Shown here: piece after piece, positions 8,377 through 14,396 of the stretch
How positions within the stretch are numbered: position 1 is the stretch's first letter
Layout: every line of letters begins with the position of its first letter
Assembly: GCA_964632995.1 (NCBI GenBank)
Contig: CAZWDL010000142.1
Location: 1-16,849 of the forward strand
Length of the DNA: 16,849 bases
Direction: 5' to 3'
Source of the DNA: CAZWDL01 sp964632995
GTDB lineage: Bacteria > Bacteroidota > Bacteroidia > Chitinophagales > Saprospiraceae
Position numbers and translations under genes: made by a program
Notes under the pieces: model-generated
What the model was told of the DNA's origin: nothing
The model's input: the letters and a program-made list of their open reading frames with translations, nothing else
The model's database searches: none

Positions 8377-8668
8377 TCTACTGGACGTGGTGCTCTGACG
8401 GCCCCTTCCGGCTCCCCGGTGGGGAGGAGAANNNNNNNNNNNNNNNNNNNNNNNNNNNNNNNNNNNNNNNNNNNNNNNNNNNNNNNNNNNNNNNNNNNNN
8501 NNNNNNNNNNNNNNNNNNNNNNNNNNNNNNNCTTCCCCCCCTTTGGGGGGATTGAGGGGGGCGGTCTTAATCCCTATTCTACTGGACGTGGTGCTCTGAC
8601 GGCCCCTTCCGGCTCCCCGGTGGGGAGGAGAAGTATCTTCCCCCCCTTTGGGGGGATTGAGGGGGGCG
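8377..8668 (-). repeat. Degenerate trailer of the CRISPR array: tandem 105-bp units with a gap
   Basis: A full 37-nt repeat with two changes lies at 8564-8600 (GGACGTGGTG in place of GGAAGTGGTA), and its last 23 bases also occur at 8377-8399. Each is followed by the same sequence, GGCCCCTTCCGGCTCCCCGG and so on (8400-8431 and 8601-8632), and both units end with the same 32 bases (8532-8563 and 8637-8668). The 68-nt 'spacer' 8601-8668 is two hairpins (CTCCCC/GGGGAG at 8613-8627; a C-run and G-run at 8640-8655), not a normal spacer. Confidence 0.75.
8432..8531. other. Assembly gap (100 N)
   Basis: Exactly 100 N residues, typical of a scaffold-gap placeholder. The flanks match two parts of one 105-bp unit, with only GTAT (8633-8636 in the complete unit) missing between them. 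If the unit is tandemly repeated, the true gap is 4 nt or 4 plus a multiple of 105 nt. Confidence 0.9.
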
Positions 8669-9447
8669 GTCTTAATCCCTATTCTACTGGAAGTGGTACT
8701 CTGACGCTATGAATAATCAAACGTCTAAGGATAAAGATACGAGTCTTAATCCCTATTCTACTGGAAGTGGTACTCTGACGCTATGAATAATCAAACGTCT
8801 AAGGATAAAGATACGAGTCTTAATCCCTATTCTACTGGAAGTGGTACTCTGACTTAAACTAATTGAGCACCTGCCAGACGACACAATGCTGGTCTTAATC
8901 CCTATTCTACTGGAAGTGGTACTCTGACGAGAAGGGGAAAAAATTGAATGCCCAACGGAGGCAGGGTCTTAATCCCTATTCTACTGGAAGTGGTACTCTG
9001 ACTTTACGAAAACTCTCTATGAAAGATCTTTTTCAAGAGTCTTAATCCCTATTCTACTGGAAGTGGTACTCTGACGTCAACGTGGCAACAGTATGCCAGT
9101 CGTTGGAATCCTGTCTTAATCCCTATTCTACTGGAAGTGGTACTCTGACACTCTTTCGTTTATTGAATCAATTGAATTAATCAATGGTCTTAATCCCTAT
9201 TCTACTGGAAGTGGTACTCTGACCATTTCTTCGGTATATATTATATAGTAAATCTTATTGTCTTAATCCCTATTCTACTGGAAGTGGTACTCTGACTCGG
9301 TACAATTGAGTATAGCCACGTTAACTCAGAGAAAGTCTTAATCCCTATTCTACTGGAAGTGGTACTCTGACCTTTTATAATATTACGGATGATAAGTGGT
9401 TGAGCAATGAGTCTTAATCCCTATTCTACTGGAAGTGGTACTCTGAC
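8669..9447 (-). CRISPR. CRISPR array, 11 perfect 37-nt repeats and 10 spacers
   Basis: Repeats start at 8669, 8743, 8817, 8892, 8966, 9039, 9113, 9187, 9260, 9335 and 9411. All read GTCTTAATCCCTATTC, then TACTGGAAGTGGTACTCTGAC. Spacers are 36-39 nt. The first two (8706-8742 and 8780-8816) are identical; the others are unique. Transcription is inferred on the minus strand: the AT-rich leader and cas genes lie on the right, degenerate repeats and duplicated spacers on the left, and the minus-strand repeat ends ATTAAGAC, like the 8-nt 5' handles of Cas6-processed type III or I crRNAs. Several spacers are very AT-rich (for example 9224-9259) against GC-richer host DNA, as expected for foreign targets. 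The effector type cannot be read from this window. Confidence 0.98.
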
Positions 9448-9694
9448 TCGTTGTTTGCGTAACTAATTGATAATCAATAAAAATTTCATTGATTTCGGCG
9501 AAAAGAGGCGTTTTAACAATAAACGCGCCGGCCAAAATTTGAAGGTGCAAAATTACGAAATTTCAATGAACGTATCAATACCGCAACTGTGGTAATTTTA
9601 AGAGCTGTTTTCCTTTCGGAACACCCTTGAAATTAAGGAAAAAGGAGCGGAAATCCCAGTAAGGCGGCCGGAAAAAAACGGGAGGGGATGATTA
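9448..9694 (-). promoter_or_regulatory. CRISPR leader
   Basis: This 247-bp non-coding stretch lies between the last repeat and the cas2 stop. The part next to the array is AT-rich and holds a perfect palindrome, ATTGATAATCAAT (9466-9478), 18 nt from the repeat boundary, which might be bound by a host factor during integration. The outer part (about 9600-9694) is GC-richer and may be cas2 3' sequence. Its position, upstream of the array on the transcribed strand, and the fact that the array repeats nearest to it are perfect mark it as the leader. Confidence 0.8.
9548..9579 (-). promoter_or_regulatory. Bacteroidota-type promoter for pre-crRNA
   Basis: On the minus strand, ATTG (9576-9579) stands 20 nt upstream of TAATTTTG (9548-9555), a full match to the -7 consensus TAnnTTTG and 3 of 4 to -33 TTTG. 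Transcription would start near 9541, about 95 nt before the first repeat. This is a motif match only. Confidence 0.5.
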
Positions 9695-10177
9695 TCAGAA
9701 GAAAAGCGTATTGGGCAGGTCGACGACCAGGGACAGGTCGATGTTTTTACCGACCATTTTCATGTCTTCCACGTGAAATTCGTCGATGGGGACGAAGATG
9801 ATGCTGTCCTCGTTGTCGTACATGTCGTTGACCTCTTTGAGGGTGCGGTGAATGTCCTGGTACAACGCTTTGTCGAGGCAGGCCATGTAGACGGACTTCT
9901 GGATACGGATGCAGCCTTTTTCCAGGAGGTATTTGGCGATATAGTTGCGGATGCGGTCGTCGGTAATGTCATACATGATGAAGCAGAACATATCTTCCTT
10001 GTTTTTGGATCGGTATTGTTTCAGATAATCCAGGATGCGCTTCATTCGCTCGGGAAGCGGGGCTAGCGGGGTATCTTCGAAAGAAGCGGGCCGCCGGGTA
10101 ATGAAATCTTCCAGTCCGGCTTTTCGGAGCAGACGCATCTTGTCGGTGAAGGAAGCAGTTTTTTTACGTTTGGCCAT
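9695..10177 (-). CDS. cas2: Cas2, with an N-terminal extension
   Basis: Cas2 is the dimeric partner of Cas1 in the spacer-integration complex. The ferredoxin-like core spans about residues 62-160: MFCFIMYDITDDRIRNYIAK (63-82) with the conserved Asp70 after the first strand, RIQKSVYMACL (91-101), and the strand SIIFVPID (125-132). The encoded product is 160 aa, about 60 residues longer than ordinary Cas2 (90-100 aa). The extra part is basic at first and ends in RMKRILDYLKQYRSKNK. Internal ATGs at residues 45 and 63 could give a normal-length protein, so either the extension is real or the start is internal. It lies 122 nt downstream of the primase gene, separated by a GTTTAG-type repeat and a G-rich tract, and is the last cas gene before the leader. 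Confidence 0.9.
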   Translation of the reverse strand: MAKRKKTASFTDKMRLLRKAGLEDFITRRPASFEDTPLAPLPERMKRILDYLKQYRSKNKEDMFCFIMYDITDDRIRNYIAKYLLEKGCIRIQKSVYMACLDKALYQDIHRTLKEVNDMYDNEDSIIFVPIDEFHVEDMKMVGKNIDLSLVVDLPNTLFF

Positions 10178-10187
10178 GCTCGGAAGA

Positions 10188-10240
10188 AGTTTAGAAGTTT
10201 AGCCGGCGTGCCTGTCGGCACACCTGTTTAAAAGTTTAGC
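10188..10240 (+). repeat. Short GTTTAGAAGTTTAGC hairpin repeat, copy C
   Basis: AAGTTTAGAAGTTTAGCC leads into GGCGTGCC/GGCACACC (one mismatch, loop TGTC), then GTTTAAAAGTTTAGC. It shares its flanking words with copies A (7411-7565) and B (12443-12585). It lies inside the cas transcription unit, immediately upstream of the cas2 ATG. Confidence 0.65.
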
Positions 10241-10261
10241 AGCGGGTAAGGGGCGCGGCTG

Positions 10262-10297
10262 CTCCCCGTCCCCAAGTCTCCCCGTCCCCAGGTCCCT
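10262..10297 (-). repeat. G-rich tandem 13-mer, possible G-quadruplex
   Basis: CTCCCCGTCCCCA occurs twice (10262-10274 and 10278-10290), followed by GGTCCC, directly after the primase stop. On the transcribed minus strand this gives four GGGG tracts and a GGG, enough for a G-quadruplex in the mRNA between the primase and cas2 genes. Confidence 0.5.
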
Positions 10298-10299
10298 TC

Positions 10300-11385
10300 T
10301 CACGGTGCCGTTTCTTCTGTCTGATCCGCCGACCGTTCGCCCAGGGCTTCAGACAGGCCGCTATCCTGCGCTTCGGCGATGGCGTTGTTGATGAGCAGCG
10401 CCGCCAGGGTGTTGAGATCCGGATGCGTGCCGCGCTTGGGCGATTTCACCACGGAGAAGCCGCGTTTGCCGTAGAAGACGTTGATCTCTCCCCGGGCGGC
10501 GCCATGGACCACCAGCCATTTTTTCCCGTATTGAATATCCCGCACCATTTCCACTTCAATATCCTTTTCCCCGAGGGCCTGCTTCACCGGATCGATGATG
10601 GCTTCCAGCGTTTCGGGTACGAAGGGTTCGCGCTTGTAGCGGAGGTTGCGCGGGCTGGGCTTGAGTTTGGCCAGGATGGCCTTGTAGTCGGGCGCCTCGG
10701 TTTCATCGCCCTGGCCGGCTTCGGGCCGGCGGGTTTTGGTCGCCGTGGCCGGTTTGCCGGTAGCAGCCCCGGCCGGCGTTGTGACCGCCGGCGCGAAGGC
10801 CGGCCAGTCGAGGTCTTCGGCCAGACGGTTGTAATGCGCTTCCGGGTCGGCGTTCAGGAAGCAGACGCGCGTGGCGTCGTGCGTGCGGAAGTCGACGTAA
10901 TCGCCGAGCTCGTGCTCGTTGGCGAAAGCGTAGGCGAAGGCCCGGTAGGCGGCGCTGAACTCGCGCGCCGAAGTGATGGGCTTCGCCAGGCTGAAGACCA
11001 GCTTGAGGCCGGTTCCGCTGGGGGAGGTAAAGCGCATCAGCACCCGCTCGTCGGTCTGGAGCTTTTGGCAGAGCTGCCGGAACTGCGCCTCGTCACGACG
11101 GCAGTCGTCGAGGTCCAGTACGAAGTAGTGGGCTTCGGTGAAATGCTCCAGCTTGCGGTGATCGCCTTCGAAGAGGGAGCCGCAGAAGAAAGGCAGCCGG
11201 CGCTTGAGGCGGTCGTAACCCTCGCGGCTGACGCGGCGCACCTCCTGCAACTGTTTGCAGAGCCGCTGCAAGTCGGCGCCGGGCCGGCTGATGCGTTCGA
11301 AGAGCTGTTCCTCATTGATACGCTGCAGGCTGCCCTGGCCCGTAGTGGTGAGGTTCTCGCCGTAGCTGATTTTCAGGTGGTTCAT
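10300..11385 (-). CDS. CRISPR-associated primase-polymerase (AEP, BT4734/VirE-N type)
   Basis: Predicted archaeo-eukaryotic-type primase-polymerase of 361 aa. The N-terminal half shows the BT4734-like layout: YFVLDLDD (87-94) with Asp91 and Asp93 as likely metal ligands (motif I); RFTSPSGTGLKLVFSLAKP (118-136), the nucleotide-binding SPSGtGlK loop (motif II); and DFRTHDATRVCFLNADPE (165-182) with Asp170 and Arg173 (motif III). A low-complexity Ala/Thr/Pro linker (196-230) leads to a C-terminal domain (about 232-335, with KKWLVVHGAARGEINVFYGK) that I do not recognise. No helicase domain is attached. The ATG overlaps the cas1 stop as ATGA, indicating translational coupling. Prim-pols of this class linked to CRISPR adaptation genes are known as CAPPs and are thought to process or copy prespacers, possibly from RNA or single-stranded DNA. 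Confidence 0.85.
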   Translation of the reverse strand: MNHLKISYGENLTTTGQGSLQRINEEQLFERISRPGADLQRLCKQLQEVRRVSREGYDRLKRRLPFFCGSLFEGDHRKLEHFTEAHYFVLDLDDCRRDEAQFRQLCQKLQTDERVLMRFTSPSGTGLKLVFSLAKPITSAREFSAAYRAFAYAFANEHELGDYVDFRTHDATRVCFLNADPEAHYNRLAEDLDWPAFAPAVTTPAGAATGKPATATKTRRPEAGQGDETEAPDYKAILAKLKPSPRNLRYKREPFVPETLEAIIDPVKQALGEKDIEVEMVRDIQYGKKWLVVHGAARGEINVFYGKRGFSVVKSPKRGTHPDLNTLAALLINNAIAEAQDSGLSEALGERSADQTEETAP

Positions 11386-12362
11386 GGGTTGAAGTTTTTA
11401 AACAGGTTCGCTAATGATTCTGCGTACAGCCGGATGTGGTTCCGGCGGGCGCGGGTTTTGCGCTCGATGGTGACCGTTTCCTCCCAGTAATCGTTGACGC
11501 TCTGGATGAGGATGCGTTTGCCGGCGGCGTTGAGCCAGTATTCGCCGTCTTCCACGTCGAAGAACTCCGGGAAGACAACTTGCTGCAGACACAGGTCGAT
11601 GACCGGATATTCCGCCCATACGCGGAAGCGCTCGATGACGTCGTAGGCCAGCACCGGCCGGTTGTATTCGTCGCGGTGAAAGATGCCCGCGTAGGGATCG
11701 ATACCCGCCCGGATCAGCGCGCTTTCCACCTCGTTGTACAACATGCCGTAACTGTAATTCAGCAGACAGTTAAACATATCCATGGCGGGGCGTTTGCTGC
11801 GCTTGTCGAAGCGGTAGGTTTCGGGCAGGTGCTCGCTGATGCAGCTGAAGTACAGCCGGGAGGCGTTCCCTTCCCAGCCGCGCAACGACCCGGCGGCGGC
11901 CTTGAGGTCTTGCGACGCCAACTGCCGGATCTTTTCCCGAAATCCTTTGATCTTGTCGACGGTCGACTCGATCAGCTGCTCGGTGGCGCCGCCGGGACTG
12001 CCCAGGCCGATCAGCAGGGCGCACTGGTTGTCGAGCTTGTGGCTCAGCAATTTCTTAACCCAGCTTACGGCTTCAGCCGAGCGACTGAAGGCCAGCTGGT
12101 TCTTGCGGATGGTGGCGATGGAGCCGTAGCGGTTGCTCCAGATGCGCGCGAAAGGCTGTCCGTTGCGTTCGACGAAAAACAGGTCGATCTCGCGCTCGAC
12201 GGCGCCGGCGATGGCTTCGGCGGAGACCATGGTGCTCCGGCTCAGCATAATGCTTTTTACTTTCGACATAGGGATCAATTGCTTCTGATCCTCCGTCCGC
12301 ACGTAAAAGCGACCGTCTTTTACGCGAAGCATGGCGCCGTATTTGTCGAGTACGAGTTGCAT
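11382..12362 (-). CDS. cas1: Cas1 integrase
   Basis: Cas1 is the metal-dependent integrase that inserts prespacers at the leader-repeat junction. The protein is 326 aa from the ATG at 12362; an in-frame ATG at 12431 adds 23 residues unlike Cas1. The start MQLVLDKYGAMLRVKDGRFY begins the N-terminal beta domain. The C-terminal helical domain carries the active-site pattern: Glu164 in GWEGNASRLYF (162-172), His229 in AGIFHRDEYNRPVLAYD, and acidic Asp241/Glu244 in YDVIERFR (240-247). There is no fused reverse transcriptase or Cas6. It overlaps the primase start by four bases and is the first cas gene of the unit. The upstream region holds repeat copy B; no clear promoter was found. Confidence 0.96.
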   Translation of the reverse strand: MQLVLDKYGAMLRVKDGRFYVRTEDQKQLIPMSKVKSIMLSRSTMVSAEAIAGAVEREIDLFFVERNGQPFARIWSNRYGSIATIRKNQLAFSRSAEAVSWVKKLLSHKLDNQCALLIGLGSPGGATEQLIESTVDKIKGFREKIRQLASQDLKAAAGSLRGWEGNASRLYFSCISEHLPETYRFDKRSKRPAMDMFNCLLNYSYGMLYNEVESALIRAGIDPYAGIFHRDEYNRPVLAYDVIERFRVWAEYPVIDLCLQQVVFPEFFDVEDGEYWLNAAGKRILIQSVNDYWEETVTIERKTRARRNHIRLYAESLANLFKNFNP

Positions 12363-12442
12363 GGTGACTTTTCTTTTTGATGGTTTGAGATGTATGTTTA
12401 GGAAATATTCGGTACGTGAGTGTGAAATCATACTCCTGAACG

Positions 12443-12585
12443 AGTTTAGCGCTGCGCTCTCCCTACGGGCCGTCTGGCCGGGCTCGCTGTTTATTTTAGC
12501 AGATCTGAAAACGAGATTCCCGGTTTCAGATCTGCTAAACTCCTAAACCAGCCACTCTGAAGGAGTGGTGACTAAACTTCTAAAC
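12443..12585 (-). repeat. Composite GTTTAG hairpin repeat, copy B (inverted relative to A)
   Basis: Read on the minus strand this follows copy A: AGTTTAGAAGTTTAG, the CCACTCC-type hairpin, a perfect 16-bp stem (12495-12510 with 12524-12539), CGAGCCCGGCCAGACGG and GCTAAACTC. The loop ACGAGATTCCCGG (12511-12523), however, keeps the plus-strand sense of the loop in copy A, so the loop and the outer arms are inverted relative to each other. It lies between the TPR gene and cas1; the rest of the gap 12363-12616 holds no gene. Confidence 0.75.
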
Positions 12586-12604
12586 TAGTACACTGTGTAC
12601 TAGT
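12584..12604. repeat. Perfect palindrome ACTAGTACAC-T-GTGTACTAGT
   Basis: Ten-bp perfect arms surround the central base 12594. A related copy lies at 81-101. It lies 13 nt beyond the stop of the TPR gene. It could be a regulator-binding site, a recombination site or an interspersed repeat; the sequence does not decide. Confidence 0.6.
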
Positions 12605-12616
12605 CGATCTCGCCTC

Positions 12617-13999
12617 TCAATCAAGCGAAATATCTTCAACCTCCGGGGTTTCGTAAACGTGTCGGGGCCGCAGGTGGAACGCCGTCTCCACTACGCACTG
12701 CTTACGCGGATCGTAGCCCGGCCCGGTGATAAAGGCCAGCGGCATTCCTTTCCGCAGGTCGCCGGGCTTGCCGTGGAAGCAGGACACGGCGAAGTAGAAG
12801 CGCCGGCCGTCCGGCCGCTCAATGAAGCCCGCGCGGCCGTGGGGCAGCAGGTCGTGCAGCACGCCGTGCTGTACTTCAGCCATCGCGAACAGGCGCTCGA
12901 TCCATTCCTGCCGGAGCCGGCGCAGGAGGATGGGAGGGTCCGTCGGTGCGTTTTCGGAACCGTCGACGTTTACGAAACCTTGGAGGTTTCGTAAACGTAA
13001 TTCCTCCAGCTCAGGGTCCGGCTGCCAGCCGTTTTCCTCCCGGATGGCCGCGGCCAGCGATACGTGGCGGCCGGCTTCCTCCGGATGACCTTCCTCCAGC
13101 AGCCAATGGGCGAGCTGCCGGTAGAGGTTCACCTTATGGCGGGGTTCGCCGTAGTTCAGCGCGGCCTGCAGCCCATAGGTCAATGCCGGCTTCCGCTCGC
13201 CGGCGGCGGCGCAGAGCTCCGCCATTTCGTGCTGGATAAACCAGCTGCGCTTTCGGGGCAGCAGCTCCCTGTAAAGGGCCAGCGCCGCTTCGGTGTGGCC
13301 CAGCCGGGCTTTCGACAGGGCGGCGTAGCGTCGCCACCAGATCCCGTTCTCGTGGTGCGGAGCGGGAAAATGCTCCAGCGCCCGCTCGCAGGCTTCGATG
13401 CAGGCGTCGTAGTGCTCCGCCAGGAAGAAGGCCTTGATGCGAAGTGCGCAATACTGCTCCCGGAATCCCGGCAATTCCAGCGTCGATCCGTCCTTTTTGC
13501 TCACGGTCTTTCCCTCCGCGGGCAGGAGCGATTCTTCCAGCAGTTCCGACCAGGTCAGGCAGGCCTCCGGCTGGGGCAGGGGCCGGCGCAGCAGGTAGCG
13601 CATCACGCGCAGGACAGCGAGCGTATAGGGGGCGTGTTCATCCGCCTGCTTACACAGCTCGACGACGGCTCTTCCCGCGTGCAGCACTCGCTCCGGATCC
13701 CCTTCCTGAGGCTGTCGCAATACCGTATCGTAGATGCACCAGGCGTAGAGCTGCCGGTTGGGCTCGAAACCGGGCCGGGCGCGGTACACCTCCCGGCAGA
13801 TATCCAGTGCTTCCGCCGGGCGGCCGCACTGACGCAGGGCGAGGGCGTAGCCCCAGCCTTCCCAGGCGCTGCACTGCTCGCGGTGGCTGCTCCAGAGGCG
13901 TTGAAACAGCGGCAGGGCTTCAGCGTAGCGTTTTTCGCGGCGCAACTGCAGGGCTTCCTCTTTCAGGTCGGCGAAGGTGGGCGTAGTGGATGTAGACAT
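12617..13999 (-). CDS. TPR protein with C-terminal cold-shock/S1-like OB domain
   Basis: Protein of 460 aa in two parts. Residues about 6-320 are helical repeats of TPR type, for example ALQLRREKRYAEALPLFQRL (16-35), YALALRQCGRPAEALDICRE (51-70) and AALSKARLGHTEAALALYRE. Residues about 379-446 look like an S1 or cold-shock OB fold: GVLHDLLPHGRAGFIERPDG, RRFYFAVSCF, then DLRKGMPLAF and ending in a basic strand; such domains bind RNA or single-stranded DNA. The TPRs would act as a scaffold. The ATG at 13999 is the only strong start. From memory, S1/CSD-like domains on repeat proteins occur in predicted conflict systems (so-called TOTE systems) alongside AEP primases and helicases; I have not verified this for this gene. 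The linker encodes a palindromic repeat (12966-12998). It is co-oriented with cas1 but 254 bp upstream, so it is probably its own unit. Confidence 0.75.
   Translation of the reverse strand: MSTSTTPTFADLKEEALQLRREKRYAEALPLFQRLWSSHREQCSAWEGWGYALALRQCGRPAEALDICREVYRARPGFEPNRQLYAWCIYDTVLRQPQEGDPERVLHAGRAVVELCKQADEHAPYTLAVLRVMRYLLRRPLPQPEACLTWSELLEESLLPAEGKTVSKKDGSTLELPGFREQYCALRIKAFFLAEHYDACIEACERALEHFPAPHHENGIWWRRYAALSKARLGHTEAALALYRELLPRKRSWFIQHEMAELCAAAGERKPALTYGLQAALNYGEPRHKVNLYRQLAHWLLEEGHPEEAGRHVSLAAAIREENGWQPDPELEELRLRNLQGFVNVDGSENAPTDPPILLRRLRQEWIERLFAMAEVQHGVLHDLLPHGRAGFIERPDGRRFYFAVSCFHGKPGDLRKGMPLAFITGPGYDPRKQCVVETAFHLRPRHVYETPEVEDISLD
12638..12660. repeat. Partial copy of the in-gene palindrome at the TPR gene's 3' end
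   Basis: GGTTTCGTAAACGT (12647-12660) is identical to the right arm of the palindrome at 12966-12998. Its other half (AACCTCCG) is only partly kept. It encodes HVYETPEV near the C-terminus. Confidence 0.55.
12966..12998. repeat. Perfect 15-bp palindrome inside the TPR gene
   Basis: ACGTTTACGAAACCT (12966-12980) pairs perfectly with AGGTTTCGTAAACGT (12984-12998) around TGG. It is in frame and encodes about residues 334-345 (LRNLQGFVNVD), in the linker between the TPR array and the OB domain. Confidence 0.8.
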
Positions 14000-14396
14000 G
14001 GTTCACGGGATTTTGGATGAAAAAATGTTTGGTTTTTTATCGTCTATTCGTCGTTATTCGCTTTTGGCCGCCCCTCATTCCTCGGGTCGGGTAAACTTTT
14101 CGCTGTTAGCACGGAATCTTAGTGGACATCACAGAAGTTTTATAATCTCTTTTAGAAAAAAGAAAATAGTTAAGTCAACTGTTGGTCGAGCGTCTATGAC
14201 CTCGACCAAATATTGTGGGGCCCGCTCAAATGACCGGTCGGGTGAATCCATGAGCGCTACCTGGATTAAGGTAGCTTCTGGCGGCGTCCCCTTAAGTGAT
14301 TCCGGTAGCTCTATTCCCGTCTGTTTGTTTTTCTCAAGCCGGCAATTACAACAGATCGTTTAGAGTATCGGATCACCCTGTATGATCCGGCCCCTG
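14000..14396. other. 397-bp intergenic region between helicase and TPR genes
   Basis: No supported gene. It holds a perfect 9-bp stem, TTGGTCGAG (14182-14190) with CTCGACCAA (14201-14209), around a 10-nt loop, and a second hairpin, GGATCA/TGATCC, near 14370-14388 just past the helicase stop. The first could be an operator for the TPR gene; the second might mark the helicase transcript end, though it lacks a T-run. Confidence 0.5.

Noticed and set aside
8601..8668. 68-nt segment as a genuine long CRISPR spacer
   Set aside because: It is nearly twice the normal spacer length, is repeated around the gap, and matches the hairpins of the dispersed elements.
8274..8712. Open frames running through the assembly gap
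   Set aside because: They pass through 100 N residues and consist of hairpin repeats and CRISPR repeat sequence.
9448..9694. A small gene or tracrRNA in the leader
   Set aside because: No open frame is supported, and I found no anti-repeat complementary to the 37-mer there.
11382..12362. Cas1 fused to a reverse transcriptase or Cas6
   Set aside because: The protein is only 326 aa with a standard Cas1 layout, and no YADD-type motif is present.
11436..12380. 314-codon plus-strand frame opposite cas1
   Set aside because: Antisense shadow of cas1, with no domain features.
13977..14363. 128-codon plus-strand frame between the TPR and helicase genes
   Set aside because: It overlaps the TPR gene's start on the opposite strand. 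The translation has no recognisable domain and no ribosome site, and spans a hairpin.
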